A stretch of DNA of 30,868 nt from Pelargonium cotyledonis (taxonomy: Eukaryota > Streptophyta > Magnoliopsida > Geraniales > Geraniaceae): NCBI GenBank assembly GCA_036897625.1, contig JAYMTA010000342.1:1-30868 (forward strand). Direction: 5' to 3'. Shown piece by piece: positions 9,895 through 21,600 of the stretch. Within the stretch, counting starts at the first letter, position 1. Every line of letters starts with the position of its first letter. A program made the translations under genes and the position numbers. The notes under the pieces are model-generated. The model searched no databases. It was not told where the DNA came from and worked only from the letters and a program-made list of their open reading frames with translations.

Positions 9895-10665
9895 TAGCAA
9901 TTGTGCAAAAGTTTCAACCCATAAGAGTGATTAATAATATATAAAATATTCAACTGCAAATAAAGAGTTTCAATAAAATTTTATGGTTAGATAATGAGTC
10001 ACATTAGCTCACGGGAAAAAGAAAAAGAAAATACAAATATGAGGGTACATTAACCAATGTACTCATTTTATAAAATGACCACAATTTAAAATGAGGAAGT
10101 TTTTTTTTTTTTTTTTTAAAATTAGTCAAGCCATACAATAGAAGGTAGCTCTTCTCTTTAAACCCCAACCCACCTTACCCAACGCAATGAGATTTGATTC
10201 TTGACCATTGCATCATCTCCTAGGGAACAACGAGGAAGTTATTAGAAGTGAAAAATGAAGAGATTAAATATGCAAATTAAAAAAATTACAAAATTGACAT
10301 GATGTTATTTTAGATGAGATCAATAAAACACCTTGATATCTTGAGGCTAATACATCTCATTCAACTTACAAAGTACTTCAACATTTTTGTTTTCATAATA
10401 CACTAAAACAACACTCATAATTAATAATAACAATCATACCGTGATTTTGAAACAACTCAAACTCGTAATGCAAGTTAAAGTGTAACTACAAAGGTCCACA
10501 CTACAACCCACTTGACCCAAAGAGTGTTGGTAAATTAGTCTAACTCTTATAACATTTCAAACTCAATAAAAACAATTATGATAAAAGTTACGATTGGTTA
10601 TCAAAATATAAGAATTAAAAACAAATCAAATAAGTAGTAGAGGACCAAGTCTAAAATCACAAAAT
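9895..10665. other. AT-rich intergenic spacer
   Basis: Contains an 18-bp T-run near 10100 and no coding homology. Confidence 0.55.
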
Positions 10666-10669
10666 ATAG

Positions 10670-10928
10670 TTCAGTTGGGCCATAATGGAAGGGCTAAAAA
10701 TGGAGACTGTATAGAGCCGAGAAGGTTTATTCAAGGCCTATTCACAGGCCCAAAATGAACACGACGCCGTTTCGCCTGATTCTTGCGTCTAAGAATCTTC
10801 AGTCTCGCGAATCGCGAGAACCCAAGACGATTGTAGCTGAAAATGTGCCACGACCACACAACAAAATCCATGTTCGAAGAAGCTTGAGCTTCTCCGACTG
10901 AGAATCAGTCCACTGAGCTCCTTCAACA
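10670..10928 (+). promoter_or_regulatory. CYP97C1 proximal promoter and leader with site II and palindromic elements
   Basis: Two site II-type TGGGCC words flank the start of the leader: TTGGGCC at about 10675 and its reverse complement GGCCCAA at about 10748. A near-perfect palindrome, TCTCGCGAATCGCGAGA, lies at 10803-10819 (8-bp arms, 1-bp centre). No TATA box is seen, as is common for housekeeping and plastid-targeted plant genes that use site II motifs. The function is inferred from motif identity only. Confidence 0.4.
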
Positions 10929-13900
10929 ATGCCTTGTGCACTCTCTCTCTCCTCCTCTTTCTCTCTCCTCAAACCCGCCACCGCCCTCCCTCCCAAACGC
11001 CGCTCTCCGGCCACCGTGAAATGCTCCTTAGACAACAAAAACTCCAAGCCGCCGCCGCCTCCTCCTCCGGCGGCCACCTCTAAGCCATACTCGTGGGTGA
11101 GCCCGGACTGGCTCACTTCCCTGACTCGGTCCCTCACGGCCGGCAACGACGACTCCGGAATTCCTGTCGCCAGCGCCAAGCTCGACGACGTCTCCGAGCT
11201 CCTCGGCGGAGCTCTCTTCCTTCCGCTGTTCAAATGGATGAACCTGTACGGCCCGATTTATCGTCTCGCCGCCGGGCCGAAAAATTTCGTGGGGGTCAGC
11301 GCCCCTGCCATTGCCAAACACGTGCTTCGGAACTACGGCAAGTACGCTAAGGGTCTCGTCGCTGAGGTCTCCGTGTTCCTGTTCGGGTCGGGTTTCGCCA
11401 TAGCCGAAGGACCTCTTTGGACGGTACTGATTTGAGCTCATTGGTTTTAGCTTTTGTTGATCAATGTTACTAATTGAATTCTGAATAATTTAGTTTGTTG
11501 CAACATAATGTATCATAGCATGTGATGTGAGAATATACATTTGTTTATGAATTTTGAAAATTGAGTGAAGAATGTGGTTCTATGATAGGCGCGGCGAAGA
11601 GCTGTGGTTCCATCACTTCACAAGAAATACTTGTCGGTAATGGTCGATAGGGTGTTTTGCAAATGTGCTGAGAGATTGGTGGATAAGCTTAAACCATATG
11701 CACTAGATGGCACCCCTGTCAACATGGAACAGAAGTTTTCGCAATTAACTCTTGATGTTATTGGATTGTCCGTGTTCAACTACAATTTTGACTCTCTTAC
11801 TACTGACAGCCCTGTCATCGATGCAGTTTATACAGCTTTGAAAGAGGCTGAGGCTCGTTCCACTGATCTTTTACCATATTGGAAGGCAAGTTGTGCATTG
11901 GTCGATTTGTTGGTGTTGATGTTCCTTATATGATCTTTCTGTATTTGAACTTTCTATTGTTAGCGTAGATTGAAGCTTTGTGTAAGATTATACCTAGACA
12001 AATAAAAGCCGAGAAGGCAGTCACGGTGATAAGGGAAAATGTTGAAGAACTCATTGAGAAGTGCAAGCAAATTGTGGAAGCCGAGGGCGAAAGAATTGAA
12101 GACGAGGAATATGTAAATGATGCTGATCCAAGTATCCTTCGCTTTTTGCTAGCTAGCAGAGAAGAGGTTTGTTCATGCTTGTTCATTCTATAATATGCTT
12201 TGCTTATAGTTCAATATTCACAATAAATATTTGAGGAAGCGGTTAAAATGAATAGAACTAAACATTAATTGTTGTGATTCTTGTGAAACTAGTAGGTTAG
12301 CTTCAAGACATTCCCAAAATACTAGACTTACTGTATATTTCTTTCTTTCCATCCTAGTTTTAAACACATGGCTTCATGACCTTCAGGTTACAAGCACACA
12401 GTTACGAGATGACCTTTTGTCAATGTTAGTCGCTGGCCATGAGACAACGGGTTCGGTGCTGACTTGGACATTATATCTTCTAAGTAAGGTACCCTTACTA
12501 TCTGTTTGTATCTCAATATTGGCCCTGTGATTTAGTTCTAATAATGCCATTTTCATTGAACAAAAATTGGGTCATCGATCAGGCATGTCAAGTTGCTATA
12601 TAATATTCCTAGAACTAGATTGGATATCTGCATAATATGTTAGAAGAAGACTATGATGACTGTGAATTTTGTTTAACTTTAATGTCACCACATAGTTTTG
12701 TAATACATTGATGATTGGAGCTGAGAGATTTGCTACTCGCGCTGCTTTAACTATATTGTGAAACACTCTTCATTTCTTGGTTCCAATAAATGATGGATAG
12801 TCAAATGATTTAGCACAGCTATTAAAAAAATTAATATGAGTTTACACTAGTGGCAATCTTTTATGTACTAATCACTTTAGCATTTTTTCTTGCTACAACC
12901 ATTTTCATGTAATTAGATGGAGTTCATTTCCTTATGAATTCTCTCATGCGTACGTTGTTAATTGCCTAGTGTTTCTTGCTGTCTAATGTCATCTGATTCC
13001 TTGTGTTCTAGAACTATACAATGTGAGGATATGCCGTGGATTTTTTTGTTGTTGTTTCGGGAGTGACCGATGATCACAAATATTAAGTTAATTTAGAATT
13101 CATGCTAATCCTCATTGCAAGTGGTTCTATAGTATAATTTCTGGCATTGCATGTGCTTGTTCCACCAGTAGGCAGCCAAATGATCCTTGTTTGTTATTGT
13201 TGAGATGTCGATTTAATTAATAAGATTTTTCCCATTATTCTAAAGAGTTGATCTTTTTGGTAGTTGCAGAATGGTTATATCAGTTATGAAGAAGGTTTAG
13301 TTTTTGCTGATTGCTACAAAGATAGACACCAAATGCCAAAAAAAGCTGGCCTTCTAAAATGACATTCTTGATTTGAATAACTCCATAAGTACTAGATCTA
13401 GCTTTAGTTTGATTTCAAACTCCAATGGTAATACATTCGTTACAAATTACAATATAAAAATGTGACAACGAAGAACTCTGGAGGTTGCAGTCACATGCAT
13501 ATTTTGACTAATTGGTTTGGCAAGGATATGATCATTTTTTGTTTGTGCCAGTACCAGCAAAGCTGAACTGTTTTCTATTCTTAATATTATGAAGGATAGT
13601 GGAAGTATTTTACTACATATTGAAAGATAAGATCAAGTAGGGTCATAAACCAACATGACTTTTTAGTACCTGCCTATGCCTAAGGTTAATTAATAAAAAA
13701 AAATTAATTTAACTTTTTTACTCTTTTGTAATGATGACATTGCCAGCAAGGTAAATTTATTTTGAGGTGATTATATAGTTGTGTTAGATAGAGATTACTT
13801 ATAAAAATCATTCCAAGAGGCATAGTCTCTAAAATATCAGCATTTTGAGTGACGTACATTTAAATTTTGGGGTTAATTTCTAAATCTATGATCTCTTGGA

Positions 13901-15841
13901 AAGAATTATATGCAATAAATTATTTCTGAATGATAGGCATAGTCTGCTTACAACCTGCTCGCAGTGACTTTCAAATGAAGTTGAATCAGTATAATCTGGT
14001 TAAGCTGCTTGTCGAAATTGATTAACAGTAACTTAGGAGAATATGGAATACTAGTTCAAATGAGTCCATGGTTCAATTCAGTCGCAGCGCGCCATCAGCA
14101 TCCTAGCTTGGTATCAATTTTTGGGTTCTGGTGGCCAGGTCGGGCATTGGATCCTAACTGTAGTGTTGGCTCAAGATTAAAACGCCATGATTCTGTTTCT
14201 GCTTGACATCTGCTAAGAGTTTACTTTACATTTGCTTAGAGTTTAGAACATTACAAATTTGCAATTTGGCAATCAGATGTATCACAGGGAGATCATTGCC
14301 TCATTATGTACAGATCATAGGACAAGATGTGAAAGCCTGAAAGATTGTGATAAAATGACTATTCATCCAGTGATTCGACGGCCATATTTATTTTCAGTTC
14401 TTAACCTGAGTTGCAAGTTCACAATAATGTAGCTTCTTTTAGGTATGGAATTTGGTGGAAATCTTTAATGTTACTGAAAATGATGGTGCAGAATTCTTCC
14501 TCATTATTGAAAGCTCAAGAAGAAGTTGATAGAGTTTTAAAGGGAAGGCGCCCTTCCTACGATGATATCAAGTATCTGAAGTACGTGACTCGTTGCATAA
14601 ATGAGTCGATGCGTCTTTACCCTCACCCTCCTGTAGGTTGCATTCTTCCATCCTCGTGCTAACTGAACTGAAAATTATTACAAAGAGTTATATTACCATT
14701 GTACTGTATTTGTTCCTCTATAGCTCTTATCATTGTTTCCATATTGATACATTAGGTCTTGATTAGAAGGGCTCAAGTTCCTGATGTGCTTCCCGGAGAT
14801 TACAAAGTCAATGTTGGTCAAGATATAATGATTTCAGTTTACAATATCCATCACTCTTCTCAGGTAATGCTCATCAAATATAATTTAGTTGTTCGTCTTT
14901 TCCTTTTTTTGTTCCAATGGCTACCAAGAATGTGCTTGTTATGCAATGCTTCATTTTTCTTGTGGGTTTGGTAGGTTTGGGAGCGAGCAGATGAGTTTGT
15001 TCCAGAAAGATTTGACATGGAAGGCCCACTGCCTAATGAGACAAATACGGATTTTAGGTACTGTGTTCTTCCATATTCTATAGTCTTATTTGGACTAAAA
15101 TGCCAAAATTTTCAATTATATTCTAAATGCCCCCCTTGAGAACATGCTGGAAGTTACATTTGGTTAAAATTTGAACCACAGGTTCATTCCATTCAGTGGA
15201 GGACCACGGAAGTGCGTTGGCGATCAATTCGCTATGCTGGAAGCCATTGTTTCTCTCGTAATCGTTCTACAACATTTGAACTTCGATCTAGTTCCCGATC
15301 AGAAGATTAATATGACTACAGGAGCGACTATACACACAACAAACGTAATATTTTCTTTATTGTTTTGTGCTTCGTCTAACTAATGAGCCAATGCATGCAC
15401 TAGTTTTCATGGTTACGCTTCCAAAATTTGAATTATAAGTTTAGACTTGAGAACCCAGTAGTCAAAAAAAAAAAAATTAGGTAAAGAAACAAATACTCCC
15501 TATGTCTCAAAATAAGTGTCATGTTTCTCTTGCATTTTTGTCTCAATTCAACTAGTGTTCTCTTTACTAGGACGACACTAACTTTACATGAATTTTCCTC
15601 AATTTTGAAACAAGTACACTTATTTTGAGACAGAGAGAGTAATAGAAAATATTATAAGGATTTGCTACTTACGACACATGGTGATGTTATGGTTTTGTCT
15701 TTAGATTACACTTGGATATCTATGGTAGCTTGAAAACATGATGCATCTAATTTGCTGATTTTGTAGGGCTTGTACATGAAGTTGAGTGAAAGACAAACAC
15801 AAAATCTGAGTCAGTCCAAAGTCACTGTTCCCATAATGTGA
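10929..15841 (+). CDS. LUT1 (CYP97C1): Carotenoid epsilon-ring hydroxylase, cytochrome P450 CYP97C1
   Basis: Nine exons: 10929-11423, 11589-11885, 11969-12166, 12387-12488, 14492-14632, 14756-14863, 14975-15057, 15182-15344 and 15767-15841, give 553 residues, close to the roughly 540 of Arabidopsis LUT1. The product hydroxylates the epsilon ring of alpha-carotene/zeinoxanthin to make lutein in chloroplasts. Residues 1 to about 33 are a Ser/Ala/Pro-rich transit peptide, followed by a run of seven prolines (about 42-48). P450 signatures: AGHETTG (I helix, 346-352), ESMR (ExxR, E402/R405), PERF, and [10 protein letters not shown] with heme Cys486. Blocks such as [38 protein letters not shown] and [15 protein letters not shown] identify CYP97C rather than CYP97A or CYP97B. 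Intron 2 has a GC donor (AAG|GCAAGT); intron 4 is about 2 kb. Some positions differ from the recalled consensus ([11 protein letters not shown]; usually a D before PAIAKH). No frame breaks are seen. Confidence 0.97.
11886..11968 (+). other. GC-AG intron of CYP97C1
   Basis: Intron 2 begins AAG|GCAAGT and ends CGTAG|ATT. Splicing here joins ..LLPYWK to IEALCK.. in phase 0, matching the family. GC donors are a small minority of plant introns and usually have, as here, an otherwise strong consensus. Confidence 0.9.
12489..14491 (+). other. Long intron 4 of CYP97C1
   Basis: About 2.0 kb between exons 4 and 5, while the other introns are 83-422 bp. It is AT-rich with no convincing coding content. 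A GC-richer patch near 14060-14160 could be an insertion remnant, but I recognised no element ends. Confidence 0.75.
15496..15639. mobile_element. Stowaway-like MITE in CYP97C1 intron 8
   Basis: A 144-bp element with terminal inverted repeats beginning CTCCCTATGTCTCAAAATAA and ending with the near-complement TTATTTTGAGACAGAGAGAG. It is bounded by TA on both sides (15494-15495 and 15640-15641), the expected Tc1/mariner-type target duplication. It has no coding capacity. The arms differ at several positions, so it is older than the copy at 28981. Confidence 0.88.
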
Positions 15842-18270
15842 TTTGATCCTTCTCATGCCTCATACCCTATTTTGTTTGAGAACAGTTGTACATGAAATGT
15901 TAATTTATTACAGTTAAAAGGTTATTATTCTTTTGATATGATTTTATCACTGTAACATGTAGCCATGTTTTGAACTCCTTTCCACCAAAATAATTGTATA
16001 CTCTGTAAGAGAAATTTCTTTTTAAATTAACTTGAGTTACAAGTTAATCTTGCATTTGGATATTTAAATGACAGAATGACCTTATAACCACCACTTATGC
16101 ACAAGTCCATTTCGCTTGTTGTTCACTTCAGCCTGTTGTTCAAAGAACCTTGTCAACAAATTGATGTTTGAAGTAGTTTAGCTCTTTGTATTCAAACTTG
16201 GTACTGTCTTATAAGCTTATCATAATCTCACCATTGGGAGGGAAGGTGATAGCTGCATTTTTTTTTACAGTACTTTTATTAAAAGCTTCCAAAATGGAAG
16301 AGCCAGCTCGGTTTCTTCGTGCTTTCCTCATTTCAGGGAAATTCATACCGCTAAAACTAAACCAATAATTAATCTAGCACGTCCTCTAACATGTAAATTT
16401 GTTATTGTCTTGCATGGTACATGCACAAGTCCGTTTCTGGTAGAGTGTTAGGATTTTGACACAATGTTAGCATGTGACCACAAGACATGAATTTGAGACC
16501 TGCTCCATACACAAGTTTACTTGACTTGTGCTGAAATTTTGAAGTAATTTTAATAATCACTAATCAATGTAAAGACATGACATGAACTTTTGATCTATGA
16601 ATCAACGAGGTTACGATAACACATAGAAACTTAACTTGACTGGACAAAATTTAAGTTGATAACTAATAATCCAACTTTAAGTCCATACTCAAACAATTCA
16701 ATTTTGAACTTGCGAATACACGACCCAATATGCATTTTTGTGTATTTGAATTGCATCAAGTCGGGTCAAGTTAGTTATTTTCAACCTGAATTTATATCAA
16801 CTTGAATTGTCTTCTCTAATTTAACATGTTGATCCTTATTAATCATGTAATCATACATTTATTTTCTAGTGACTAAGCTGATAATTTGAATTCGAACTCG
16901 CGAGCACCTAAAACTCAATCCACATTTTTCAAATTCAGGTTGCATAAAAAAATCCAATTCATTTTTGGGTTAGGACAAACAAATCCACATGAACTCTTAC
17001 ATTTTATCTGTAAAACTCGAAACTCAATCCAAAAATCACAACTCGTGCACCTTTTCAAGTCAAGTTTGATTTAAACCTTTTAAATCTATTTCAGATAACC
17101 AATTCGAAATCAGAATTTTCAGCTTTAATGATGACAATGAGGTCTCAAATTGTTGAAGTAACAAGGTAAATTAGGTAATTCAGGTCGGTATTGAACATTA
17201 ATCATTAGTTTGGCTCCTTAAACTAACGTTTCTAATCAATGATGTGCATGTCTTAGTCCGTCTGATCATTATCACAAAGTATGGTATTAGCCATAAACAG
17301 GTCGTGCACCTGGGTCGTGCACACCGACGTAGAGCCCAACCGGAACCATGACAAGTCCATCTCAGACACAATGCATTGGCCCAATTTCCAAAAATAGGAT
17401 TGTTAGCTGTATTCGAGCTCACATTACACATTTACTTATTTTAGGTTGAGAGATACGATGTTCTTGTTCGGCGATTTATTAGGATTTGTGAAACGATAGT
17501 GACAGCTTGAAAAATGGCGAATATGGAAAATGGTAAAATATGGAACAAATATTTTGGGGAGCAGAAAATCATGGAGATTATCTATCTATACTATAATAAT
17601 GTTGATGGCACCGAGGAGCAGTTGGATTCTTCTACAATAATAATAGTTGTAATTAATTTCTTTTATGCATGATTTTCAATAATTCAATTTTCCTAAAACT
17701 TTCGTTTTTATCCTGTTCGGGCTTAGTCATTGTTGAGGCTACCCGACTCTCTTCATAGATGCGCTTAGTCACCTATGAGTACGTACAAAAATACAAAAAC
17801 AAAATGTTTAACGAGCTAACTCATCAAAGTGTGTTGGCGGGATGCATGCCTGACAAATACATATAAAACCACTATTACACCTTTCTATGATGATTTTATA
17901 GTTACGCTTTTAATTGTGTATGGTGAACGTGTCGAGCATGTCACAACAGAACTAACTAACCGCGTATGCACGTTATGAATGCTCAACACAAACGTTATAC
18001 GATAACACAAATACGATCTAAACGCCAGTTCTCATGTCGTGTTGTGCGTTACAACATGCATGCACTGTACTATAGTACTATTTATTTATTTATAGAAAAA
18101 CCGATAAGTACAATGCTGGGGTCTAGTAATTTTAATAATACCACTCCTAGGAATATACAATTAATCTTTGTACCAAACGCCACCTCCCACTTATTTACTC
18201 CACGTCACCATCTCCAATTTCTGTTCTGCTTCCATGCGCCGTAAAAACCAAAACCTCCTATCCTCACCCT
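15842..18270. other. CYP97C1 3' region and intergenic spacer
   Basis: The first 150 bp or so are probably the CYP97C1 3' UTR. The rest is AT-rich. Short frames (for example the minus-strand one at 17198-17431) lack recognisable domains. A segment near 17930-18060 with repeated CGTGT/ACGA words resembles the dispersed repeat seen in intron 8 of the next gene. Confidence 0.5.
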
Positions 18271-18280
18271 CTTGATTCTC

Positions 18281-18326
18281 GACACGTGTACATCACAATC
18301 TTGTTTGACTCCACAGTACACGTGTC
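18281..18326 (+). promoter_or_regulatory. Two mirror-image G-box (CACGTG) elements
   Basis: GACACGTGTA at 18281-18290 and TACACGTGTC at 18317-18326 are exact reverse complements of each other, with centres 36 bp apart. CACGTG is the core bound by plant bZIP and bHLH factors, and flanks of this kind occur in ABA-response elements. They lie about 350-390 bp upstream of the ATG of the NT-C2 gene. Their role is inferred. Confidence 0.55.
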
Positions 18327-18620
18327 CACTGATCGAGGACTGACTGTTAGCGAATTGTACGGGTTGGACTTGACACGGTGACACCACCACCAAACTCTCC
18401 AACACAACACTCGCTCTCTGTTTCTGTTTCTCATTTTGACAGACCAAAACGTTAGAGCTGACGAGAAAATAAAACCTCAACGTTCGCTACAATGACTTCT
18501 TAGCTAACGCTCACACTTAGTTCTTGTCGCTGATCAATGTTTCTTTTTTTGGTCATTAATTTGAAGAAATTGAGTGTCTCAAGAGAGTTTTAATATTGAT
18601 TGTACATTTAATACAGTAGT

Positions 18621-18623
<3 letters not shown>

Positions 18624-18663
<40 letters not shown>
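18624..18663 (+). repeat. (AG)20 microsatellite in the 5' leader of the NT-C2 gene
   Basis: An uninterrupted run of twenty AG units ends 11 bp before the ATG at 18675. GA-rich leaders are common in plants and GA runs are binding sites for BASIC PENTACYSTEINE proteins. The repeat probably varies in length among individuals. Confidence 0.9.
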
Positions 18664-18666
<3 letters not shown>

Positions 18667-18674
18667 CTGAGAAA

Positions 18675-21600
18675 ATGTTCAGGTTGAGCAGGAGCAAGGC
18701 AGCTAAATCTGGGGACAGGCTTGATTTTCAATTCTCCAACTTTAAGGTTCTTCAGGTGGGTTTTGATTCATTATTTGTTTATTTATGGGTTTTGAAGCTC
18801 TTTAATGTTCATGAGTTTTTGTTGTTTTATTGTTTTGGGATGTGAATGAAGCTGTCCAAATTTGTTCTAAATTTAGAAGCTTTTTCAGTTTTTATGTTAT
18901 GAATAGTGCAACTGAAGTGAATTGTAGGTTGGAGAATTTATTATTACTCAATATGCTGTTTTTGTTCATTTGGTTTGTGAGAAAAGTTGGGATTTTTAGA
19001 ACTACTTCATGATAATGTTTCTGGTCTAAAATGGGTAAAAGATTTTATTAGAATTTATGTGATAAATGAAGGGATTTGATGAAAAGTAGACAAAGAAGAC
19101 TCTTTTGGAATATTGTCATAGATCGACTGATCGATTGTGTGGCCCATTGTAGTTATTAGCTATATTTTCAAGTTATTTGTCATGCTCTTACTTTTTATGT
19201 AAGAACCTTGAATTTATCTTGAATTTTTGAAGAGAAGAATGGTTCCCGGAGACTGTTTTGAGTGTTGTTTGTTGTTTGGTTGAGTGCATGCTAGGTTTTT
19301 GAAGATGGGTTCTTAGTAAGTTCACACTTCTTGCTTAATACATGTTCTTTTTAGAACCTGGTCTAAAATGGGTAAAAGATTTTATTAGAACTCATGTGAT
19401 AGATAGATCGATTGATCGATCATGTGACCCATTGTAGTTATAAGCTAGATTTCCAAGTTTTTTTGTCATGCCTCTTGCTTTTTATGCAAGAAACTTGAAA
19501 TTATAATGAGTTTTTGAAGAGGAGAATGGTTCCCAGACAACTGTTTTGAGGGCGATTTGTTGTTCCGTTGAGTGCATGCTAGGTTTTAGAAGAAGGGTTC
19601 TCGGTAAGTTCACACTTCTTGCTTATTACATGTTCCTTTTTTTTTGGTTGATAGGTACCTAAAGGATGGGACAAGCTGTTTGTGTCTATAGTCTCTGTGG
19701 AGACTGGAAAAACAATCACGAAGTCAAGCAAAGTACTTGTGCGGAATGGAAGTTGTGAATGGACGGATACTCTTTCGGAGTCTATATGGGTTCCTCAGAA
19801 TGAATCCTCGAAGGAGCTCGATGATTGCCTCTTTAAGTTTGTTGTTGCCATGGTACATTTATCTTTGCTAACGAGAACTCTAGATAGTTGCAAATGCTTG
19901 TTCTAGTTATCCACTTTTTAGATTTATTGTTTCATTATAATGATCATAGGGATCAGTGAGATCCGGGATCCTTGGAGAGACTACTATCAATATCACAGGT
20001 TATATGAGTTCAGATGGTTCTGTTCCGGTTTCATTGCCGTTGAAGAAGAGCAGTTCTGGGACAATTTTACAAGTGAGTTCTACGAATCCAAGCTACTTTT
20101 CAACGCCTTTCTGGCTTGGTATGCAGAATTTTTATTAGATGTTTTGGATCATATGTTAATGGATAGACTTTCCTCTAAATTACTCGAGCCTAAATATTCA
20201 CAATTGTGAAAAGTAGGCCTTTGCTCATGTGTAATGCATTTAAAAGCTTTAGAACCCAAGTTGGGTGACTTTTTAGTTTGTACGCACGATCATGTTCTTG
20301 TTCAAAATCTTCTTTGTTACTATGTCTCTGCAATTGCTCGTTGGTTTCAGCTTTATAAGTATACGGTGCCATTCTTCTTTCTTGGACCTTGGATATGATA
20401 CTCGTACTCATACGAGATGCCATAAGTTGCATGAAGTTGAAGTCCTGGACAGTGATACTTTATTCTTGCTTAGCATCCTCTTATTTCTGTGAGATTCTTG
20501 TATATCCGAAAATAAGCCATCAATATTTGCAAATGGGTTTTTTATTAAGAACTGAAACACGATTGTTTATATTTAAGTAATCGCTATATACTTTCATTGG
20601 AAGATAGATAGAAGGGAGGTTAATATACACTTCAAAGTTTAAAAGTTCATGCTCTTTTCTATTTGACGTTTCAGGTCAAGATCCATTGTCTGGCTCCAAG
20701 AACAAAACACAGGTCTGCATTATAAGGCGGATGCATTTTACCTCTTGTTCTTACGTTCTTTTGTGCTCTTCATCATTATGAAATTGTCAGACATTTTTTA
20801 GGGATGGAGAGTCAAGAGAGAATTCCCATGTGGAGGAACTGAAGGCTGATTCTCAAGCAACGGATGTCAAGTCTGACGTGTCTGATGGTGTTTCTGCACA
20901 GAGTGCAAGATCTTCCTCCAGTAAAGAAACAGGCTCAGCCTCACATACAGGAGAACCCGAGAGTAGGGTATGGTCACATTTTCCATTCAAATTTGGCTGT
21001 ATCAATTGATCCTTTGAAACCTGAAAATTGGATTGAGAGGCTATAGTCTCTGAATCCTTGTCCCTTAAAAGACATTGAGATGCACCTAGTCACTGTCTCA
21101 TGTTAAAGCGTTAAAATATATTTGTCTTGTCTATAGCGTTATTGTTCTAAATACATTCACATATGCCAGAATCTTGTAGATTATGTGTTTAAGAACTATC
21201 ACGAAAGAACTAGAACCTCGGGTTTGTAACATTTAGGATTGTTCAACTTGCAATCATATTGGATGAATCCTATTCATTTTTTCTTGGGCAAACAAGAACA
21301 TGCTTAATTCGTCACTATCTGTATCTGAAACTGATTTCATCTTCCCTCTTTTATATAGGAAACTAGTTTCTCAGCGTCCGGATCACATGACAGTTATGAC
21401 TCAGCAGAGGGTTTTCTAAGCAGGGAAAATTTCTCACCCACCGCCAACATAAGAGCGAATGGGCACAACCTGCAACAAGATTCCTCTAGCTCTCATGGAA
21501 ATTATCCCACGGATGATACTTTTCAATCGCACCAGTCATCTTTTAATTCACAGCTATCGGGATCAGGAAACCATTTCCTGAACAACCGGCAAGACCAACC

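Noticed and set aside
10799..11441. Minus-strand ORFs of 137-144 codons over the first CYP97C1 exon
   Set aside because: Antisense shadows of a GC-rich exon with no domain of their own.
17198..17431. 77-codon minus-strand ORF with several Cys and Trp
   Set aside because: The Cys/His spacing fits no zinc-finger pattern I know, there is no promoter context, and the frame is short.
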